Both the position numbers and the translations under genes were made by a program. The notes beneath the pieces were generated by a model. The model was not told the origin of the DNA, ran no database searches, and saw nothing but the letters and a program-made list of their open reading frames with translations. Below are positions 15,701-24,673 of a stretch of DNA of 64,000 nucleotides, piece after piece; the stretch's first letter is position 1, and every line of letters starts with the position of its first letter. Source of the stretch: Gordonia sediminis (lineage in GTDB: Bacteria > Actinomycetota > Actinomycetes > Mycobacteriales > Mycobacteriaceae); the NCBI GenBank assembly GCA_004193205.1, contig RZUM01000020.1:1-64000 (forward strand), given 5' to 3'.

Positions 15701-16759
15701 GTGGGTGCGGCCAAGAGTGTGATGGATGTCGATGTGTCGACCATGGACGAATGGATTGCCGATCGGCTGCCTGGCCATGGATATCCGCTGTCGATAGCGG
15801 CCCTGGGCAATCGGACGGGCGTTGCGAACCAGCTGTTCTGGTTGCGCCGAGGCGGACACACGTGGGTGCTGCGCGCACCACCCGCTGTGAAAGATGTGCC
15901 GAGCGCGTCAAATATGGAGCGGGAGTGGCGGATTCTCACGGCACTGGAAGGGTCGGATGTTCCGCATCCGACGCCGCTGCTGGTAGGCACAGCGGAGCAC
16001 AGCCCGCTCGGGTCCGCGTTCATCATCATGGCCGAGGTGGACGGTTTCACACCGGTGGGACCATTGCCGCCGCCCTACGACCGTCCGAGTTCGCGCAGGG
16101 ACCTGGGATTCGCGATGGTTGACGCGGTGGCCGCCATCGGTGGTCTGGACTACCGTGCGGCAGGGATCGAGGACCTCGGCCGGCCGGACGGTTTCCTCGA
16201 GCGGCAAGTCGCGCGGTGGTCGGGCCAGGTCGACGGCTACCGGACACGAGACATTCCCGGATACGACAAGCTGGCTCACTGGTTGAACGACAATCGTCCG
16301 AGAACCTACGACGTCGGGCTGATGCACGGCGACTACAGCCCCTTCAACGTGATGGCCTCCCCGGCCGACACACGGCGCCTGGCGGCTGTCGTCGACTGGG
16401 ACACCGGCACGATCGGTGACCCCTTGCTCGACATCGGTCATCTGATCGCTCGGTGGACCGAGCCGGGAGAGCAGCCGGCGATCGGCGCCTGGGACATCGG
16501 CGATGGTGTCGCGGAGCTTCGGGCCGGCCTGCCGAGCCGGGCGGAGCTGGCCGATCGTTACGCGGAGCGCACCGGACGGGACCTGTCGTACCTGCCGTTC
16601 TATCAGGCGTTGGCATTGTTCAAGTTGGCCTCGATCCTCGAGGGTCGAGTGGCGCGGGCGACAAGATCACACGACCAGGACACGGCTGCCATGTGGGTGG
16701 CGATGGTGGATCGACTGGTGGACGTCGCGTATCAGTTCGCTTCGGGAACCCGAGCATGA
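15701..16759 (+). CDS. APH-family phosphotransferase (ACAD10/11- or LvaA-like acyl-CoA kinase)
   Basis: Aminoglycoside-phosphotransferase-fold kinase, about 352 residues. The catalytic loop reads GLMHGDYSPFNVM (HGDxxxxN) and the metal-binding motif VVDWDTGTIGDPLLDIGHL. Proteins of this subgroup are not antibiotic kinases: known relatives (N-terminal half of ACAD10/11, LvaA) phosphorylate the hydroxyl of 4-hydroxyacyl-CoA. That assignment here is inference from context: an ACAD10/11-like dehydrogenase, SDRs and an acyl-CoA ligase follow. GTG 15701, six nt after GAGGTG, is my start; ATG 15722 is also possible. It overlaps the next gene by ATGA. Confidence 0.82.
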   Translation: MGAAKSVMDVDVSTMDEWIADRLPGHGYPLSIAALGNRTGVANQLFWLRRGGHTWVLRAPPAVKDVPSASNMEREWRILTALEGSDVPHPTPLLVGTAEHSPLGSAFIIMAEVDGFTPVGPLPPPYDRPSSRRDLGFAMVDAVAAIGGLDYRAAGIEDLGRPDGFLERQVARWSGQVDGYRTRDIPGYDKLAHWLNDNRPRTYDVGLMHGDYSPFNVMASPADTRRLAAVVDWDTGTIGDPLLDIGHLIARWTEPGEQPAIGAWDIGDGVAELRAGLPSRAELADRYAERTGRDLSYLPFYQALALFKLASILEGRVARATRSHDQDTAAMWVAMVDRLVDVAYQFASGTRA

Positions 16760-17367
16760 ACTCGGTGGCGAGCCGGGCCCGTGAGCTACACGCCGTATCG
16801 GTCCGGGAGCGAATCAGCGCATGCGCACTGGAGTTGTTCGATGACCACGGGTACGACGAGGTGTCGGTGGAAGCGATTGCGGGCCGCGCCGGCGTCTCGC
16901 AGCGGACGGTGTTTCGCTACTTCGCATCCAAGGACGAGATCGTACTGCAATACGAACGATCACTGCTGGATCGCCTACGCGACGCGCTGGAGCGTCGACC
17001 GTCCGATGAAGGTCCGGTGACCGCGCTGACTCGCGCGTACATCGAGACGTCGTCGACCCCGTCGGACATGCGCGGATGGGTGCGACAGCGCGGAAAACTG
17101 CTGGCATCGAGTTCGTATCTGAAGTCGCGAACCAACGGGGAAATCGTCAACAGTGTGGCAGATCTCAGTGAAATACTCGCGCGCCGTCGCGATTCCGACG
17201 GTGGGCGGGCAATCGAGCTGCGCGTCATCGCCTCCGCGGTATCCGCAGTCGCCTACGACGTCTGGCAGAGCTGGGTAGAGGGCGAGACCGGAACCAACCC
17301 GGCCGATGCGCTGGCGGATGCATTTGCGATTCTCACTGCGTCGTGGGAAGGGATCGACAATGGATAG
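16756..17367 (+). CDS. TetR family transcriptional regulator
   Basis: Regulator of 203 residues embedded in the operon. The helix-turn-helix covers HGYDEVSVEAIAGRAGVS and QRTVFRYFASKDEIV (about 32-64). Its start overlaps the kinase stop (ATGA at 16756), and its end overlaps the following SDR by 8 nt, so it is translated with the pathway enzymes. This placement suggests autoregulation of the operon, with the pathway acyl-CoA as a plausible ligand. Confidence 0.88.
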   Translation: MNSVASRARELHAVSVRERISACALELFDDHGYDEVSVEAIAGRAGVSQRTVFRYFASKDEIVLQYERSLLDRLRDALERRPSDEGPVTALTRAYIETSSTPSDMRGWVRQRGKLLASSSYLKSRTNGEIVNSVADLSEILARRRDSDGGRAIELRVIASAVSAVAYDVWQSWVEGETGTNPADALADAFAILTASWEGIDNG

Positions 17368-18163
17368 GCCACAAGGAAACGCGTCGCGAACAACCGGCAC
17401 CGGGTTCGTCGGTGACCTCGCCGGCAAGACCGCGGTGGTCACCGGTGGCAGCAGAGGCATCGGCCGTGCCATCGCGTCCGGCCTCGCGCAGGCCGGTGCC
17501 TCGGTGGTCATCGCCAGCCGCAAGGCCGACGCCTGCACCGCGGCCGCCGCCGAGATCTCCGCGGAGACCGGCGTTCGCACGTTGGCAGTCGGCTGCCACG
17601 TCGGTCATTGGGGCGAATGTGATGCATTGGCACAGCGTGTCTTCGACGAGTTCGGCCGCTGCGACATCCTCGTCAACAACGCCGGAATGTCACCGCGATA
17701 CCCGTCGATCGTCGAGATCACCGAGGATTACTACGACAAGGTGAGCGCCGTCAACCTCAAAGGCCCCTTTCGTCTTTCCGCATTGTTCGCAGACAGGATG
17801 GCAAACGGCCAGGGTGGCAGCATCATCAACATAAGCTCGATCGGTTCGTTGCGACCAGGCAAAGACGAGCTCGTCTATGCCTGTGCGAAAGCCGGTTTGA
17901 ACGCCTTGACGGTCGGTCTGGCGGAAGCTGCCGCGCCCTCGGTACGTGTGAATGCGATTCTGCCGGGAGCGGTCGCAACGGATATCGCCGGCGTGTGGTC
18001 AGACGAACTGTTGCGCGACGCCACGTATGCGACGCCGCTGAAGCGGATGGGCACTCCCCAGGATTTCGTCGGGGCGGCGCTGTGGCTGGCCAGTGACTCG
18101 TCGTCCTTCGTGACCGGCGAACTGATCCGAATCGACGGTGGCCGATACCGGCAGACCAGCTGA
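17360..18163 (+). CDS. SDR family oxidoreductase (LvaD-like position)
   Basis: Classical SDR of 267 residues with a 20-residue N-terminal extension. TGGSRGIG (about 30-37), LVNNAG, the catalytic serine in NISSIGS and YACAK are all present, as is the C-terminal FVTGELIRIDGG. It could oxidise or reduce a hydroxy/oxo group on an acyl-CoA. In the levulinate pathway the corresponding SDR reduces the 4-oxo to the 4-hydroxy acyl-CoA that the kinase then uses; the same role is inferred here from gene order only. Start ATG 17360 overlaps the TetR. Confidence 0.88.
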   Translation: MDRPQGNASRTTGTGFVGDLAGKTAVVTGGSRGIGRAIASGLAQAGASVVIASRKADACTAAAAEISAETGVRTLAVGCHVGHWGECDALAQRVFDEFGRCDILVNNAGMSPRYPSIVEITEDYYDKVSAVNLKGPFRLSALFADRMANGQGGSIINISSIGSLRPGKDELVYACAKAGLNALTVGLAEAAAPSVRVNAILPGAVATDIAGVWSDELLRDATYATPLKRMGTPQDFVGAALWLASDSSSFVTGELIRIDGGRYRQTS

Positions 18164-18206
18164 CGCTGCGGCGCAGAAATTCACCAAGAGAAGGGTGGCG
18201 GTAGCC

Positions 18207-19439
18207 ATGATCGATTTCAGCCTGCCCGAGTCGGTGCGCGAGTTGCGCGGCCGGGTAGCAGAATTCATTGACCGCGAGGTCATTCCCCACGAAGGGCGCG
18301 TCGGCAAGGAGCCGTTTGCCGGCATCGTCGCCGAGCTCCAAGCGCGCGCGAAGGAAGCGGGGTTGTGGTGTCCGTTCATTCCCGTCGAGTGGGGCGGGAT
18401 GGGCCTGGGTCATGTGGCCAATGCGGTCATCCAGTTGGAGGTGGGACGGTCCTCGCTCGCAGGCTGGGCGATGAACTGTATGGGACCACAAGATGCAACC
18501 ATGCTCACGCTCTTGGAACTCGGTACCGAAGACCAGAAGCAGCAGTACCTCAAGCCGCTCATCGACGGCGACAAGCGCATCTGCTTCGCGATGACCGAGC
18601 GCAGCGCCGGCGCCGATGCGACGGGCATGCAGACAACCGCGGTCCTCGACGGGGATCACTGGGTCATCAACGGCGAGAAGTGGTTCACCAGCGGGGCCAG
18701 CCGGTCTGACTACATGTTGTTGATGGCCAAGACAGACCCCGATGCTCCCCGGCACAAACAGTTCACCACCTTTCTCGTCGAACTACCCGTAGAGGGACTC
18801 ACCATCGTTCGTGATGTTCCGACTCTGCATGACACCGTCGACCCCGGCTATCAGGGCGAGTACGTGACGGGTCACGCGGAGATCACCCTCACCGATGTTC
18901 GCGTTCCGGCAGCGAACATCATCGGCGAGCGAGGCGGAGGGTTTGCGTCGGGTCAGCACCGACTCGGCTATGGGCGTATACGCCATGGGATGTGGAGCAT
19001 CGCGCGTGCGCAGCGAGCGCTCGACATGGCGGCGGAACGGGCGCTGTCGCGCAACACTTTCGGTCGTCCACTTGCCGACCGTCAGGGGATTCAGTGGATG
19101 CTCGCCGACTGCGCTCGTGACCTCTACATCGCGCGACTGATGGTCATGCACATCGCCTACCGGATGGAGAGCGGACTCGACATCTCCAACGAGAACTCGA
19201 TCGCCAAGAACTTCATGGCAGACATGCTCAGCAACGTGGTCGACACCTCGCTGCAGATCCATGGGTCGCTCGGCTACACAATGGACACACCACTCGCTGC
19301 CTGGTACGCCGAAGCCAGGATGCAACACCTCGTCGACGGGCCGGACGAGGTCCATCGATGGCGAGTCGGCCGTAACGTGCTGTCTTCGTATGAGAAACAC
19401 GGCTCGACAGCGTTGGCTGCCGGGGGTGATCTGGTGTGA
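18207..19439 (+). CDS. Acyl-CoA dehydrogenase, ACAD10/11-like
   Basis: FAD-dependent acyl-CoA dehydrogenase fold, 410 residues. FAD/substrate-loop motifs include CFAMTERSAGADATGMQT and WFTSGASRSDYMLLMAKT. The C-terminal motif is LVDGPDEVHRWRVGRN: in the ordinary enzymes this position carries the E-G-T-(S/N)-E-I-Q sequence, whereas DGPDEVH is, from memory, typical of ACAD10/11-like proteins. ATG 18207 follows GAAGGGTGG. With the kinase at 15701 it reproduces, as separate genes, the two domains fused in human ACAD11. Possible role: conversion of a phosphorylated hydroxyacyl-CoA to an enoyl-CoA. Confidence 0.88.
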   Translation: MIDFSLPESVRELRGRVAEFIDREVIPHEGRVGKEPFAGIVAELQARAKEAGLWCPFIPVEWGGMGLGHVANAVIQLEVGRSSLAGWAMNCMGPQDATMLTLLELGTEDQKQQYLKPLIDGDKRICFAMTERSAGADATGMQTTAVLDGDHWVINGEKWFTSGASRSDYMLLMAKTDPDAPRHKQFTTFLVELPVEGLTIVRDVPTLHDTVDPGYQGEYVTGHAEITLTDVRVPAANIIGERGGGFASGQHRLGYGRIRHGMWSIARAQRALDMAAERALSRNTFGRPLADRQGIQWMLADCARDLYIARLMVMHIAYRMESGLDISNENSIAKNFMADMLSNVVDTSLQIHGSLGYTMDTPLAAWYAEARMQHLVDGPDEVHRWRVGRNVLSSYEKHGSTALAAGGDLV

Positions 19440-19521
19440 TGTCCGCGAAACGCCACTGGGGTCGCCGACGACATCCGGCGAAGGTGCTGAACATCATCGG
19501 AGTCGTGGAAGGGCGAGAGCG

Positions 19522-20313
19522 ATGAGAGTTCACGACCGCGTTGTCGCAATCACCGGTGGTGGCGCCGGATTGGGGGCGGCCGCCTGTCGGCGCGCCGAAG
19601 AACTCGGAGCGGCGGCTATCGCTGTACTCGACATAGACGGCGACGCCGCTGCTGCGGTGGCCAGGGAGGTGGGTGGCCTGGCGGTGAGGTGCGATGTCTC
19701 CAGCGAGCCTGATCTACGTAGCGCGATCGAGTCGGCTCAAGGTGAACTCGGCGCCATCGACATCTTCATCTCCAACGCCGGCGTCGGAGGGTTCAGCGAC
19801 CCCTTTACATCAGACGACCACTGGCTTCGGGAATATGCGATTCATGTGATGTCCAATGTGTACGCCGCGCGAGCCCTGCTCCCGGGCATGCTGGCGCGGT
19901 CCAGCGGTCACCTGGCCGCCGTGGCATCCGCGAACGCCCTCACCTCGAATCCGGTCGCGCTGGCGTACTCGGTGACCAAGCATGCGCAACTGGCGTTGGC
20001 CGAGTGGCTCGCGTTCACCTATGCGTCGCGGGGCATCGAAGCCTCGTGCTTCTGTCCCAAAGGGATGCTCACACCGATGATGAAAGCCGGTGCCGGCGCA
20101 ACCGCATACGGGCGCGATGCCATGGCCACTGCGGTCACACCGGAGGCTGCCGCGACAATGTTGTTCGACACGATCGAGTCTGGTCACTTCCTCGGTATCA
20201 CCCATCCTGCCGTGGTTGAGGACTTCTCGAGCAAGTTCCCTGACTATGACACCTATATCGGCCGAATGACAGAGCTGCATGATCGGTTGGTGCCCGACGT
20301 AGGTACTCCATGA
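19522..20313 (+). CDS. SDR family oxidoreductase
   Basis: Second SDR of the kinase operon, 263 residues: TGGGAGLG (about 11-18), ISNAGVGG, serine in VASANAL and YSVTK as the catalytic Tyr/Lys. The C-terminus lacks the usual VDGG and instead runs VEDFSSKFPDYDTYIGRMTE, seen in SDRs that act on acyl chains or retinol-like alcohols. Start ATG 19522 is 83 nt after the dehydrogenase, behind a GGAAGGGCGAGAG stretch. Its substrate is unknown. Confidence 0.87.
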   Translation: MRVHDRVVAITGGGAGLGAAACRRAEELGAAAIAVLDIDGDAAAAVAREVGGLAVRCDVSSEPDLRSAIESAQGELGAIDIFISNAGVGGFSDPFTSDDHWLREYAIHVMSNVYAARALLPGMLARSSGHLAAVASANALTSNPVALAYSVTKHAQLALAEWLAFTYASRGIEASCFCPKGMLTPMMKAGAGATAYGRDAMATAVTPEAAATMLFDTIESGHFLGITHPAVVEDFSSKFPDYDTYIGRMTELHDRLVPDVGTP

Positions 20314-20432
20314 GCGACGTGCCCTCACTGCCCTTGGTTGGCCAGAACCTATCGCGTGATCGGCGGGTCCCTCCAGGGGTTCCCGTGAGCGCGAAGCAGA
20401 TGGTCTGAGAAACCGGTATGGGCGACACAGAC

Positions 20433-20462
20433 TTAATCAGTTAGACTTTAGTAATTAGTTAG
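20433..20462. promoter_or_regulatory. AT-rich regulon element upstream of CoA ligase
   Basis: TTAATCAGTTAGACTTTAG followed by TAATTAGTTAG. It resembles TTAATCAGTTATTTGATTTAG at 62859 and, reversed, the element at 39249-39277. It probably carries the promoter and operator for the ligase-DoxX unit. Confidence 0.5.
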
Positions 20463-20527
20463 ATGATCGAGGGTTTCTCGGGATTGCACCGAGGTCGACC
20501 GACGGCGTATGTGGTGAAGAGGTGTCG

Positions 20528-22030
20528 ATGTCAACCGGAATATTCCCAAGCGAGTGGTGGTCGCGTACTGCGATCGTGGTGGAGCCCGGCGGGGACTCCT
20601 TGACCTTCGGCGAACTCGAAGCCAGGTCCAATCAGGCGGCACACTTCTTCCGAGAGCAGGGCCTGCGCACCGGGGACACCGTTGCTCTCGTCTTGGAGAA
20701 CCGACTCGAACTGCTCGTTCTCGCCTTTGGGGCGCAGCGAAGCGGTCTCTACTATGCCGCGGTGAACACACACCTCACGCCGGCCGAGGCCGGCTACATC
20801 ATCGATGATTGTGGCGCGAAGCTGGTGGTCTCATCGGACCAGTGCCAGGAGTTGGTCTCCGTCGCAGGCCATGAGGTGCGGAAGTTCTCTGTCGACGACG
20901 CCCAGCTGCCGGACGGCTGGGAGTCGCTGAGCCTCGATGACTTCCCCGGTGCGCCCATCGAGGACCAGGCCGAAGGCGACTTCCTGCTCTACTCGTCTGG
21001 TACCACCGGCCGGCCCAAGGGAATCGAGCGCAAGCTCGTGGGCGGGGAGTTCGGCAGTTACCCGGACCTCCCGGGGCGTTGGCTCTCCGGACTCCTCGGG
21101 CTCGTACCCGGCGACGTGTATCTGTCGCCGGCCCCTCTCTACCATGCGGCACCGCTGGCATGGTCCATGGGCGCACTCCGACATGGCGCAACCGTAATCA
21201 TCATGCGGTCGTTCGATGCCGCGCATGCACTTGAACTCATTGAGCTGTACAAGGTCACACACAGTCAATGGGTACCCACGATGTTCGTGCGGATGTTGAA
21301 GCTACCACCAGAAGTCCGTGAAAAGTTCGACCTGTCGTCACATCGGATCGCAGTCCATGCCGCAGCTGCATGCCCGGTCGACGTGAAGCGCTCGATGATC
21401 GACTGGTGGGGACCGATTCTCTTCGAGTTCTACAGTTCCACCGAGGGGGTCGGTGCCACCAGCATCTTCTCCGAGGAGTGGCTGAAGAAGCCGGGCTCGG
21501 TGGGCAAGCCGCTGCTGGGCGAACCGGTCATTCTCAATGAGGCCGGCGTGCCTGTGGCCGTGGGTGATATCGGGACGATCTGGTTCACCGGAGGCGCCGA
21601 GTTCCAGTACCACGGGGACGCCGACAAGACCTCGGCGGCCCACGATGGGGAGGGACGAGCCACGGTGGGCGACATGGGATGGGTCGACGAGGACGGCTAC
21701 CTGTTCCTTGCGGACCGGCGCTCGGATCTCATCATTTCCGGCGGGGTGAACATCTACCCGCGGGAGATCGAAGATGTGCTGATCGCGCATGATGCCGTAC
21801 TGGACGTCGCGGTCGTCGGCGTCGAGGACGCCGAGATGGGGCAGCGCGTTGTTGCCTACGTCCAACCTGTGACTGCGGATGATGGTCCCACTGAGCTGAT
21901 CGCGGGACTGTCTGACCTCTGCAAGCAGAACCTGGCACGATTCAAACAACCCAAAGAGTTTCGAATTATCACCGAGCTTCCGCGCACCCCGACCGGAAAG
22001 CTGCGCAAACATCTTCTGGCGGGCCGCTGA
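20528..22030 (+). CDS. Acyl-CoA synthetase (AMP-binding, FadD-type)
   Basis: Adenylate-forming CoA ligase of 500 residues. The P-loop is LLYSSGTTGRPKGIERK (about 154-170). Later motifs are YSSTEGVG, GDMGWVDEDGYLFLADR (about 379-395) and the hinge SGGVNIYPREIED; the catalytic lysine is in PRTPTGKLRKH. It converts a carboxylic acid, ATP and CoA to acyl-CoA. ATG 20528 follows GAAGAGG at 5 nt. Its position after the kinase/dehydrogenase/SDR genes makes it the likely activating enzyme of that pathway, although it has its own promoter element. Confidence 0.9.
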   Translation: MSTGIFPSEWWSRTAIVVEPGGDSLTFGELEARSNQAAHFFREQGLRTGDTVALVLENRLELLVLAFGAQRSGLYYAAVNTHLTPAEAGYIIDDCGAKLVVSSDQCQELVSVAGHEVRKFSVDDAQLPDGWESLSLDDFPGAPIEDQAEGDFLLYSSGTTGRPKGIERKLVGGEFGSYPDLPGRWLSGLLGLVPGDVYLSPAPLYHAAPLAWSMGALRHGATVIIMRSFDAAHALELIELYKVTHSQWVPTMFVRMLKLPPEVREKFDLSSHRIAVHAAAACPVDVKRSMIDWWGPILFEFYSSTEGVGATSIFSEEWLKKPGSVGKPLLGEPVILNEAGVPVAVGDIGTIWFTGGAEFQYHGDADKTSAAHDGEGRATVGDMGWVDEDGYLFLADRRSDLIISGGVNIYPREIEDVLIAHDAVLDVAVVGVEDAEMGQRVVAYVQPVTADDGPTELIAGLSDLCKQNLARFKQPKEFRIITELPRTPTGKLRKHLLAGR

Positions 22031-22056
22031 GGCCCCGGAGGAGAGAGGACCTCTGA

Positions 22057-22563
22057 ATGACCGCCCTAGATATGGGTCTCCTTGTGCTCCGAGTCGCCAC
22101 TGGCTTGACTCTTGCGGCGCATGGCTACGTGAAGTTCTTCCGCGGCGGCAGGATTGTGGGCACTGCCCGCTGGTTCGATTCCATTGGCATGAGGCCAGGC
22201 AAGGTACACGCGCTCCTGGCGGCCTCGACGGAGGTTGTCGCGGGGGTGGTCTTCGCGTTGGGCTTCCTCACCCCGCTGGCCGCGGCGGCCGTGATCGCGC
22301 TGATGATCGTCGCTGCGTGGACGTCGCACCGCGACAACGGATTCTTCATCGTCTCCAACGGGTGGGAGTACAACTTCATCCTCGCCGTCATCGCCTTCAG
22401 CGTCGCGACAACCGGTCCGGGCAGTGCATCGATCGACGAAGTCGCCGGGTTCGGGATGGGGACCTGGCAGAGTGCGCTCATCGCTCTGGTCGTGGGCCTC
22501 GGCGCAGGCCTGGCTCAGCTGGCGTTGTTCTATCGGCCGCAACCGGCCGACGCTCCCAGCTGA
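22057..22563 (+). CDS. DoxX family membrane protein
   Basis: Inner-membrane protein of 168 residues with four hydrophobic segments. The first contains LLVLRVATGLTLAAHGYVKF, and later GWEYNFILAVIAFSVA, both DoxX-family patterns. Members associate with quinone or thiol redox systems; the precise role here is unknown. ATG 22057 lies behind GGAGGAGAGAGG. It is 26 nt downstream of the CoA ligase and probably co-transcribed. Confidence 0.85.
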   Translation: MTALDMGLLVLRVATGLTLAAHGYVKFFRGGRIVGTARWFDSIGMRPGKVHALLAASTEVVAGVVFALGFLTPLAAAAVIALMIVAAWTSHRDNGFFIVSNGWEYNFILAVIAFSVATTGPGSASIDEVAGFGMGTWQSALIALVVGLGAGLAQLALFYRPQPADAPS

Positions 22564-22602
22564 GCCGGCCGGCACACGGCGAAGCCCGAGAATTGTGCGA
22601 AG

Positions 22603-23214
22603 TCAGCGCAATCCGAGGCGAACGGCAGATTTGAACGCCGCCCTGGTCAGCGTGCCGACGTCGTCGGAGGTACCGACTTCCTGCCATCGCCATAGCGCTG
22701 TAGACAGGCACGACACTGCCAGGGATGCCAGGAGTGCATCGTCGAAGGATGTTCTGTCGCTGTCTGATTCAGACGCGAGTGTCCTCGACACCGCATGCTC
22801 CCATTTGAGTCGCATTCGTAGGCTACGCGCCTCCAGATCCGGGGTCGTCATCACCAACCGCGTCAGACGCTGTGCATCAGACGTGGCTTCGACCAAAAGG
22901 CTCGTCGCGTAGGCCGCGACAGGTGCGGCCAGTGCACCGAGTGTGTGGGCGCGATCGACTCGCTCGTCGACGAAGCGTGCGAGTTCACGGGCCGCAGCGT
23001 CGTCATTGGCGAACAGCACGTCCTCCTTGGAGCGAAAGTGACGGAAGAATGTCGCATTGGAGCACCCGGCCAGCCGGGTGATCTGCTCCACGGTCGTCGC
23101 ATGGTAGCCCTGGGCCTCGAACATCTCGAGTGCGGCGGTTTCGATGTCGCGCCGCGTACGGGCGCGGTTCTTATCGCGTTGCGACACCGGCGGCGTCGTG
23201 GAGGGGGTGGACAT
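22603..23214 (-). CDS. TetR family transcriptional regulator
   Basis: Regulator of 203 residues. Helix-turn-helix: ALEMFEAQGYHATTVEQI then LAGCSNATFFRHFRSKEDVL (about 28-66). The C-terminal domain, with TALWRWQEVGTSDDVGTLT, resembles mycobacterial TetRs that bind acyl chains. It is divergent from the amidohydrolase; two matching inverted-repeat sites lie between them (23234-23248 and 23311-23325), the likely operators. Confidence 0.9.
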   Translation of the reverse strand: MSTPSTTPPVSQRDKNRARTRRDIETAALEMFEAQGYHATTVEQITRLAGCSNATFFRHFRSKEDVLFANDDAAARELARFVDERVDRAHTLGALAAPVAAYATSLLVEATSDAQRLTRLVMTTPDLEARSLRMRLKWEHAVSRTLASESDSDRTSFDDALLASLAVSCLSTALWRWQEVGTSDDVGTLTRAAFKSAVRLGLR

Positions 23215-23233
23215 GTGCGAGATCCTATCATAA

Positions 23234-23248
23234 TGAGACTTGCTCTCA
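23234..23248. promoter_or_regulatory. Candidate TetR operator, site 1
   Basis: TGAGACTTGCTCTCA is a 5-bp perfect inverted repeat (TGAGA/TCTCA) with a 5-nt centre, 20 nt upstream of the TetR start. Eleven of its first 14 bases match site 2 at 23311. Confidence 0.5.
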
Positions 23249-23310
23249 CCATCGTCCGCGGGCGGACGCTCAATTCGCGCAATCAGTTAAATCAACCAGC
23301 GTTACTCTTG

Positions 23311-23325
23311 TGAGAGAAGCTCTCG
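23311..23325. promoter_or_regulatory. Candidate TetR operator, site 2
   Basis: TGAGAGAAGCTCTCG repeats the pattern TGAGA-NNN-GCTCTC of site 1. A further half-like CTCTCTCGTGAG follows near 23336. The sites flank the divergent promoter region of the TetR and the amidohydrolase. Confidence 0.5.
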
Positions 23326-23446
23326 TGATGATAACCTCTCTCGTGAGTGGTTCGGGTTGATCGGCCGGTCCCAGAAGCCCCCGGAAGCGGGTGGCCGGCG
23401 ATCACGCAACGTCGCATCCACCGTCCACCACGAGGAAGGAATCCCG

Positions 23447-24655
23447 ATGGCCCTGATCGAGAACACAGTGGGCACCTTGCCCTACCTGATGACAGATTTT
23501 GACCAGCATTCATACGAGGCGACTGACGCGTTCACGCGATTCATGCCGAAGAACAAGCTGCACACCGCTGTCCGGCCAGTCCAGGTTCCCGGATATGACC
23601 GAAAAGTCCTGCTGGCCAACGACAAGATCGTCACTGCGCTCGAGAACGATCTCGACGAGGCCTACGTCCCGGGCTCGCTGGTGGAGATGCTCAAGCAGCG
23701 TGCATCCGGGGAGGCCACCGACTCGGGCCGATTCTATGAACCCATTCAGCCCGAGTATCGGGATCGCGACAAGCGCATCATTCAGTTGGGTGAGCAGCAG
23801 ATCGAGAAAGCGATCATGTACCCCGGTGGCTGGGCACTGCTCGCCGAGGCCTACCTTGACGGTATCGACCCGCTGTACGACAACATCGAATCGTTCAACA
23901 AGTGGATCGACGAGGACTGGGGCTTCGCGTACAAGGACACCATTTACGCGCCCGCCATGATGTCGATGCGCGACCTCGATCGCGCATGTCAGGAACTCGA
24001 TCGAGTGCTGGACAAGGGTGCGCGTTTCATCGTCATGCCGGCTGGCCCGGCCTACGGTCGGTCGCCTGGTGACCCGTACTTCGATCCCTTCTGGGCTCGG
24101 ATCAACGAGGCGAAAGCCGTGGTGTGTTACCACATTTCGGAGTTCTACTATCAGTCGAACGTTTCAGTGGACTGGGGCTGGGGTCTCGTTCCGCCGTTCC
24201 AGTTCTCGGCCTGGCAGTGGCAGAACGCGTACGGCGAGCGGCCGATCACCGACACGTTGTCGGCCCTGATCTTCGACAACCTCTTCGGCCGTTTCCCCAA
24301 CATCAAGGTGCTGGTCAGCGAGTTCGGTGCCGAGTGGGTGCCGCACTTCATCCGGCACATGGACAAGAGCCGCGGCATGGCGCGCAACGGCCGCTGGCTG
24401 GGGGGTCAGCTATCGGAGCGGCCGAGCGAGATCTTCAAGAAGCACGTGCGTGTGGTTCCGTACCCGGAGGACGACACGGTCGGCATGGTGGAGAAGCTCG
24501 GCTCCACCGAGACCCTGTTGATGGGGTCGGATTGGCCGCATGCGGAGGGGCTGCGCGAGCCCGCCGACTTCTTCTCGCGAGTGGAAGGTCTCGGCGACGA
24601 CACCCGCAAACTGTTCCTGCGTGACAACGGGTTGGATCTGATCGCCGGTCGCTGA
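23447..24655 (+). CDS. Amidohydrolase family protein (amidohydrolase-2 type)
   Basis: Metal-dependent hydrolase/decarboxylase of the amidohydrolase-2 (ACMSD-like) group, 402 residues. Near the N-terminus TDFDQHSYE (about 16-24) has the D-x-D-x-H-x-x-E form common in the actinobacterial subgroup; the C-terminal metal aspartate is in MGSDWPHAEG (about 360). Other signatures: VLVSEFGAEWVPHF. Family members open rings or decarboxylate cyclic oxo-acids. ATG 23447 follows GAGGAAGGA. It is divergent from a TetR with shared operator-like sites, so probably substrate-induced. Confidence 0.87.
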   Translation: MALIENTVGTLPYLMTDFDQHSYEATDAFTRFMPKNKLHTAVRPVQVPGYDRKVLLANDKIVTALENDLDEAYVPGSLVEMLKQRASGEATDSGRFYEPIQPEYRDRDKRIIQLGEQQIEKAIMYPGGWALLAEAYLDGIDPLYDNIESFNKWIDEDWGFAYKDTIYAPAMMSMRDLDRACQELDRVLDKGARFIVMPAGPAYGRSPGDPYFDPFWARINEAKAVVCYHISEFYYQSNVSVDWGWGLVPPFQFSAWQWQNAYGERPITDTLSALIFDNLFGRFPNIKVLVSEFGAEWVPHFIRHMDKSRGMARNGRWLGGQLSERPSEIFKKHVRVVPYPEDDTVGMVEKLGSTETLLMGSDWPHAEGLREPADFFSRVEGLGDDTRKLFLRDNGLDLIAGR

Positions 24656-24673
24656 CCGACGACGCACCGTCCG

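Noticed and set aside
15701-16759. Aminoglycoside resistance gene
   Set aside because: The kinase motifs are of the APH fold, but sequence style and catabolic neighbours fit the acyl-CoA/hydroxyacyl kinase subgroup better.
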